From assembly GCA_963977125.1 (NCBI GenBank), contig CAXBNJ010000006.1, positions 1-64,000 on the forward strand: a stretch of 64,000 bases of DNA, given 5' to 3'. The first letter of the stretch is position 1, and each line of letters begins with the position of its first letter. The notes beneath the pieces are model-generated. The model saw only the letters and a program-made list of their open reading frames with translations. It was not told the DNA's origin and did not search any database. This DNA is from UBA2705 sp963977125 (GTDB lineage: Bacteria; Pseudomonadota; Alphaproteobacteria; Micavibrionales; Micavibrionaceae). The position numbers and the translations under genes are program-made. Of the stretch, positions 59,279-64,000 are shown one piece after another.

Positions 59279-61527
59279 GATGTTTGCCCTGATTGTGTTG
59301 TGCTGGTATCGGTCGATGTTAGCTCAAGCGCGGCTTGCGTAATGCTGTCAGCGCTTGGCAGTGTTGATGCATAAGCGCGCCCTAAGGGAATAAAGCAATC
59401 CGTTGCGGTTATACGTTTCATGATCGGGGCAGGGCTGATGGCCTCATAAAGCTTGGTCATGATCTCTTCGCTTAGTGAGGCGGTCTCGCGGCATTCATCG
59501 ACAATCAAAATGGACTGACAGTCCTGCGCAGCTTTGGCGGCGGCCTGTATATTTAAAGGGCTCAACCAACGCAGATCAATGACCCGCAGTTTAACGCCAT
59601 GCTGCTCTTCGAGTGTTTTGGCGGCTTTGCGCGATAAATAATAACCATTACCATAGCTGATAATGCATAAATCGGTACCTGTGCCGTGCTGATGTATTTC
59701 ACCAAGGCCTATTGTGTCTTTTGAATCAGGCTCGGGATAATCAAACGTCCAGCCATTATCTTTTTCGTTGTGCAGGTCGCGCGCCATATAAAGGGCGATG
59801 GGTTCTAAAAACGCAATGATGCGCTGTTCTTCATTGGCAAGGCGCACCGCTTCGCGCATCATCAGCACGGCGTCTCGTCCATTAGACGGGCAGGCGATAA
59901 TCAAGCCCGGTATATCGCGCAGGACAGCAATGGCATTATCATTATGGAAGTGACCGCCAAAGCCGCGCTGATAAGGCAAGCTGGCAATGCGGATAATCAT
60001 CGGATTTGTATATTGGCCTTTAGAAAAATAGCTTAATGTGGCCGCTTCACCGCGCAATTGGTCTTCGGCATTATGCAGATAAGCGAGGAACTGGATTTCC
60101 ACAATCGGTAAAAAATTATTTTGGGCAAGCCCAATACCAAGGCCGAGTATGCTTTGTTCATCAAGCAGCGTATTAATAACGCGATTACCACCAAAGTTTT
60201 TATGCAGTTTTGCAGTGACATTATAAACGCCGCCTTTGGGGCCAATATCTTCACCGGCTAGAATAATATGATCTTGCTCAAGCATTAAGTCATGCAGCGC
60301 CCAGTTAATCAGCCGCGCCATATGTTGAGGCTGTGCCATGGTTTTAAAGTCGCTGCCAAAACTGCTCTCGCGCTTTTGAGCGCTCGGGGCGCTTATTGTG
60401 TTTTGTTTGCTCAAGGCTTTGTGCGGAGGAATAATACTGGCCGCGACTTCGGCGGCTGTTGTTAATTTAGGTTGCTTAATTGCCTGTTTAGCGGACGCTC
60501 CGACGCGAAATCCAATTTCTCCATAAATATCAAGCGCTTGACCGGCGGAGAGGATGTTGTTTTTCACCAGTAAGTTGGCGCTGTGTAATAACGGATCATC
60601 CGCCTCGCGCGCTTCAATATCAGCTTGGCTCATATAGGCTTGCTGCGCATCGGCGCCAGCATGACCATAAAGACGCACGCAGGTAAAATGCAAAAAAGCA
60701 GGCTTTTGTTCACGGCGTACATAATTTTGCGCTTCGTGCGTGATCTTAAAGCTGTCGAGTAAATTGAGGCCATTGCAGGTGAAATATTTAATATGCGGGT
60801 TGTTTTGATAATTGCTTTTGACCCATTCATGCGGCGTTGGGGTGGAAATGCCTATGCCGTTATCTTCGCAGATAAATAAAATCGGCATAGCGGCGCCGCG
60901 ATACCCCGCCCAAGCCGCAGAATTAATAGCCCCTTGCGCGGTGGAATGGTTCAAGGAGGCATCGCCAAAACTACATACCGCAATGGCCTTACGATCAAAA
61001 TTAGCTTTGTGTGCAATTTTACGGCTAAGTCCGATGCTAAATGCCGTTCCTACGGCCTTAGGAAGATGCGAGGCTATGGTGCTGGTCTGCGGCGGTATAT
61101 TGAGGGCGAGACTGCCTAGAACCTTGTGACGCCCCCCTGAGATCGGATCCTTGGCTGAAGCGCAAAAACTTTGCAGCATATCCCAAAGCGGTGTTTGGCC
61201 TGAAAGCTGTTTAGAGCGTTGAATGAAAAATGCCGCGTCACGATAATGCAAGAAAGCGGGGTCGTTAAGTGATAGGGCTTCGGCGACGCCTGCGAGGCCT
61301 TCATGGCCTGAGCTACCAATGGTATAAAAGCCTTCGCCCGTGGCTTGCAATTTGCGGGCATAAATATCCAATTGGCGGCTTAAGACTTGTGATTCGAATA
61401 ATTCGACAAGCTTTTCTGCGCTTAAGCCAGAATGCGCGATATTAACCAAGCCGGATGTTTCGGGCATGGTGTTGTTTTTTAACCGATTAATAAAGTTCTC
61501 ATGAACAATTTGTGTGCGATCTTTCAT
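59275..61527 (-). CDS. Fused alpha-beta E1 of a 2-oxoacid dehydrogenase
   Basis: The 750-residue protein joins both E1 subunits. The amino half (about 60-350) has the thiamine diphosphate motif GDASLNHSTAQGAINSA to CEDNGIGIS. The carboxy half (about 400-735) is the beta subunit, with LLDEQSILGLGIGLAQN, VEIQFLAYLHNAEDQLR and GFGGHFHNDNA. Substrate class is likely a branched-chain or related 2-oxoacid. No E2 or E3 genes lie here, and the only coupled gene is the FabD-like protein. It is divergent from gcdH across 83 bp. Confidence 0.85.
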   Translation of the reverse strand: MKDRTQIVHENFINRLKNNTMPETSGLVNIAHSGLSAEKLVELFESQVLSRQLDIYARKLQATGEGFYTIGSSGHEGLAGVAEALSLNDPAFLHYRDAAFFIQRSKQLSGQTPLWDMLQSFCASAKDPISGGRHKVLGSLALNIPPQTSTIASHLPKAVGTAFSIGLSRKIAHKANFDRKAIAVCSFGDASLNHSTAQGAINSAAWAGYRGAAMPILFICEDNGIGISTPTPHEWVKSNYQNNPHIKYFTCNGLNLLDSFKITHEAQNYVRREQKPAFLHFTCVRLYGHAGADAQQAYMSQADIEAREADDPLLHSANLLVKNNILSAGQALDIYGEIGFRVGASAKQAIKQPKLTTAAEVAASIIPPHKALSKQNTISAPSAQKRESSFGSDFKTMAQPQHMARLINWALHDLMLEQDHIILAGEDIGPKGGVYNVTAKLHKNFGGNRVINTLLDEQSILGLGIGLAQNNFLPIVEIQFLAYLHNAEDQLRGEAATLSYFSKGQYTNPMIIRIASLPYQRGFGGHFHNDNAIAVLRDIPGLIIACPSNGRDAVLMMREAVRLANEEQRIIAFLEPIALYMARDLHNEKDNGWTFDYPEPDSKDTIGLGEIHQHGTGTDLCIISYGNGYYLSRKAAKTLEEQHGVKLRVIDLRWLSPLNIQAAAKAAQDCQSILIVDECRETASLSEEIMTKLYEAISPAPIMKRITATDCFIPLGRAYASTLPSADSITQAALELTSTDTSTTQSGQTS

Positions 61528-61610
61528 GTGTAAACTTTATCATTAAGCGGCTGTGTTGTATAGTTGCTATCAAACAAGTCGAAACAGGCGAAAACAGGAA
61601 GAGAATCATC

Positions 61611-62795
61611 ATGTCGAATTTTGCGTTTAATTGGGAAGATCCGTTATTATTAGAAGGGCAGCTAAGTGAAGAAGAGCGCGCTGTTCGTGACATGGCAAAA
61701 AGCTTTGCGCAGGATAAATTACAGCCGCGCGTTATTGAAGCCTATCGCAAAGATGAATTTGACCCAAATGTGATGCGTGAAATGGGCGAATTTGGCCTGC
61801 TAGGCTCTACGCTTCCAAGCGAATATGGCTGCGCCGGAGCAAGTTATGTGACTTACGGCTTAATTGCGCGAGAGATAGAACGCGTCGATTCTGGTTATCG
61901 CTCAGCAATGTCGGTGCAGTCCTCGCTTGTGATGTTCCCGATTTATCATTGGGGCAGTGAAGAACAGCGCCAGAAATATCTGCCTAAACTCGCAAGTGGT
62001 GAATGGATTGGCTGTTTTGGCTTGACGGAACCTGATGCGGGCTCTGACCCTGCGGGCATGAAAACCCGCGCGGTAAAAACCAAAACCGGTTATAAGCTCA
62101 GCGGTAGCAAAACATGGATTAGTAATTCGCCAATCGCGGATGTTTTTGTCGTTTGGGCAAAATCTGAAGCGCATGATGGCAAAATTAAAGGCTTCGTGCT
62201 TGAAAAAGGCATGAAGGGGCTCTCGGCGCCTAAGATTGGCGGAAAATTATCACTGCGCGCGTCGATTACGGGCGAGATTGTGATGGATGAAGTTGAAGTT
62301 GGTGAGGAGCATTTATTACCCAATGCTTCAGGCCTTAAAGGGCCGTTTGAATGTTTAAACCGCGCGCGTTATGGCATTTCATGGGGCGTTATGGGCGCGG
62401 CTGAATTTTGTATGCACGCCGCCCGTCAATATGGCTTAGACCGCAAACAATTTGGCAAGCCTTTGGCGCAAACTCAGTTGATGCAGAAAAAACTGGCTGA
62501 CATGCAGACTGAAATTGCGCTTGGCCTGCAAGGATCACTGCAAGTTGGTCGATTAATGGATAGAGGCGAATATGCACCTGAAATGATCTCTCTCGTTAAA
62601 CGCAATAACTGTGGTAAAGCCCTTGATATAGCGCGTCAATCACGTGATATGCATGGCGGTAACGGTATTTCAGATGAATTCCAAGTGATGCGTCATATGT
62701 GTAACCTTGAATCGGTAAACACTTATGAAGGGACGCATGATGTCCATGCGCTTATTCTTGGGCGTGGGATAACGGGGCTGCAGGCGTTCTTTTAA
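61611..62795 (+). CDS. gcdH: Glutaryl-CoA dehydrogenase
   Basis: GcdH oxidises and decarboxylates glutaryl-CoA to crotonyl-CoA in lysine and tryptophan degradation. From the ATG at 61611 the protein is 394 residues; AGGAAGAG precedes this start, and the frame upstream is not supported. The amino end FNWEDPLLLEGQLSEEE is typical of the family. GCFGLTEPDAGSDPAGM and the catalytic Glu in NTYEGTHDVHALILG (Glu373) complete the picture. The last 44 bp overlap the convergent symporter gene. Confidence 0.93.
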   Translation: MSNFAFNWEDPLLLEGQLSEEERAVRDMAKSFAQDKLQPRVIEAYRKDEFDPNVMREMGEFGLLGSTLPSEYGCAGASYVTYGLIAREIERVDSGYRSAMSVQSSLVMFPIYHWGSEEQRQKYLPKLASGEWIGCFGLTEPDAGSDPAGMKTRAVKTKTGYKLSGSKTWISNSPIADVFVVWAKSEAHDGKIKGFVLEKGMKGLSAPKIGGKLSLRASITGEIVMDEVEVGEEHLLPNASGLKGPFECLNRARYGISWGVMGAAEFCMHAARQYGLDRKQFGKPLAQTQLMQKKLADMQTEIALGLQGSLQVGRLMDRGEYAPEMISLVKRNNCGKALDIARQSRDMHGGNGISDEFQVMRHMCNLESVNTYEGTHDVHALILGRGITGLQAFF

Positions 62796-64000
62796 TGAAT
62801 AGGCATAGCCCGTAATAAACAGCAAATGATAAAACCACAGGTATGAACCCTATATGGATAGAGGCTATTTGATAGCCTGTATAGTGTTTCAAAACTGTCG
62901 CCGCTAGCAGGCTTAATAAACCGATTGAGATAGAACAATAAGCCGCCAAGAGCGAGCGCTTACCCCATGTGAAGGATAGGAAAGTCGGGATCATGAGCGC
63001 GGAAATTGCGCCCGAATACACGGCTAAATCAGTCATATATTTAGGGGGATTTAGGCCGATAATAAATGAAAAGACCAGAACACCAAACATTATGGCTTTA
63101 GAGAGCATCACTTGACGCGTCGGAGAGAGGTCAAAAAAGGGTCTGATCATATCCCGCGTGGAGATTTGCCCGATTGAGATCAGCAAGCTGTCCGCCGTGG
63201 ACATTGCCGCGCCCAAGGCGCCCATCAGCATGATTACGGATAAAATTAGCCCAATCATGCCAAGACGGCTTAAATCGCTAAATACTTCGCCCATCATTAA
63301 ATTAGGTTTTAAATCGCCGCCATAGGCATTAAAGGCAAAAATGCCGAAAAACAACGCAAATATGACGGTTATAAGACGCCCGATAATCGTACCGACCACC
63401 ATTGTGTTGATGTGCTGCTCCTTTTTGGCCATTAAAGCGCGGGTCAGTAAATGTGGCTGAATAAATACGCCGACAGTGACCAGCCCTGTGGTGAGTGTCA
63501 TCAACCACTGAAAATGACCTTTAGCGCCAGGGGCATGTAAATGCATAGGTGAGGTGGCGCCGATGTCAGCAAACATCGCGGCGGGGTGTAGATCATAATG
63601 ATTACACAGGAATAGAGCACTAAGCATCAAGCCTAAGGCCATAGCGATAATTTGGATGAAATCGGTATATGCCACAGCGCGCATACCGCCGAGGAATAAA
63701 TACAGCAAGACAATAACCATCATTGAGCCAACGCCGCTAACGTAATCAATGCGGCCGCCTGAATAAGCATCAATAAAGGCGCCAATGCCGACAAGCTGTA
63801 AGGCGATATAAGGTAAAAGCGCAAGCGTAAAGACAAGCGCCATTAACAGCCCGAGTTTTTCAGACTTATAAGCATGGCTGATGGCTTCAAGCGGTGAGAA
63901 TATCCGTATATTTTGTAAGCTTCGGTGTAAACGTTTCCCGATAATAACTAAGAGAGTTAAACCAAGGACGTCGGCAATCGCCAAAAAATACAAACCGCTA
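62752..64000 (-). CDS. Sodium:solute symporter, N-terminus outside the window
   Basis: At least 415 residues of a sodium-coupled transporter of the SSF family are visible. The frame is open through the right edge, so the start lies outside. Many transmembrane helices are present. Signatures are YLFLGGMRAVAYTDFIQIIA (about 90-109 of the visible part) and GALGAAMSTADSLLISIGQI, the latter the family hallmark. The carboxy-terminal end is LFIKRTPAAPLSHAQE. Substrates of this family include proline, pantothenate and solutes of unknown type; the sequence does not decide. The 3' end overlaps the gcdH 3' end by 44 bp on the opposite strand. Confidence 0.9.
   Translation of the reverse strand, partial: SGLYFLAIADVLGLTLLVIIGKRLHRSLQNIRIFSPLEAISHAYKSEKLGLLMALVFTLALLPYIALQLVGIGAFIDAYSGGRIDYVSGVGSMMVIVLLYLFLGGMRAVAYTDFIQIIAMALGLMLSALFLCNHYDLHPAAMFADIGATSPMHLHAPGAKGHFQWLMTLTTGLVTVGVFIQPHLLTRALMAKKEQHINTMVVGTIIGRLITVIFALFFGIFAFNAYGGDLKPNLMMGEVFSDLSRLGMIGLILSVIMLMGALGAAMSTADSLLISIGQISTRDMIRPFFDLSPTRQVMLSKAIMFGVLVFSFIIGLNPPKYMTDLAVYSGAISALMIPTFLSFTWGKRSLLAAYCSISIGLLSLLAATVLKHYTGYQIASIHIGFIPVVLSFAVYYGLCLFIKRTPAAPLSHAQE

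Noticed and set aside
62752..62795. Overlap of gcdH and symporter 3' ends as an assembly artefact
   Set aside because: Both proteins have complete, family-typical carboxy ends, so the convergent overlap is probably real.
1..64000. tRNA, rRNA, CRISPR array or insertion sequence
   Set aside because: None was seen by eye: no tRNA-like cloverleaf or regularly spaced repeats with spacers, and no transposase. tRNAscan-SE and a CRISPR finder would settle this.

Overview
The window comes from the chromosome (or a large replicon) of a flagellated Gram-negative bacterium with fairly A+T-rich DNA. Outer-membrane components (TonB receptor, RND pump with outer-membrane lipoprotein) show the Gram-negative envelope. 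Alphaproteobacteria is the most likely group, because the RepC replication protein belongs to the family of alphaproteobacterial repABC plasmids; this placement is an inference. No rRNA, tRNA, CRISPR array or insertion sequence was seen.

Layout. 1-4.1 kb: end of a flagellin gene, fliD, fliS and an ECF sigma factor. 4.3-11.1 kb: a tripartite RND efflux operon followed by cmoB. 11.2-12.0 kb: an RMD1/DUF155 protein. 12.0-18.7 kb (minus strand): prpD, prpC, prpB, a short-chain dehydrogenase, a short/branched-chain acyl-CoA dehydrogenase and a thiolase, which together fit isoleucine breakdown to propionyl-CoA and its oxidation by the methylcitrate cycle. 18.8-21.0 kb: a methyltransferase, a hotdog thioesterase and an unknown protein. 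21.1-31.4 kb (minus): a fused indolepyruvate-type ferredoxin oxidoreductase and a complete leucine pathway (liuA, liuE, liuD, liuC, liuB), with divergent ilvE at 31.5 kb. Transaminase, oxidoreductase and the two acyl-CoA pathways form one branched-chain amino acid catabolic region of about 20 kb.

32.5-36.5 kb: an HPt protein, an unknown gene, yaaA and an M3 peptidase. 36.6-42.1 kb: a sensory block of CHASE hybrid histidine kinase, YfiR-like periplasmic protein, TonB-dependent receptor and HPt protein. 42.2-48.2 kb: metY, a membrane-anchored unknown, a TerB-like protein, dusB and trpBA. 48.2-50.8 kb: a plasmid-like replication module with a ribbon-helix-helix protein, a KfrA-like HTH/coiled-coil protein, a repeat-rich control region, a predicted counter-transcribed RNA and a solitary repC. 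50.8-54.3 kb: an RluA-type pseudouridine synthase, an RTX protein and an MscS channel. 54.4-57.1 kb: cysNC and cysD for sulfate activation. 57.3-64 kb: a phosphoribosyltransferase, a FabD-like acyltransferase coupled to a fused 2-oxoacid dehydrogenase E1, glutaryl-CoA dehydrogenase and the end of a sodium:solute symporter.

The most unusual part is 48.2-50.8 kb. A RepC-type initiator without RepA or RepB sits between housekeeping genes. It is preceded by at least seven copies of GAAACAC/GTGTTTC and by a minus-strand promoter, two hairpins and U-tract that predict an antisense RNA of about 62 nt, the layout of the replication control RNA in repABC plasmids.
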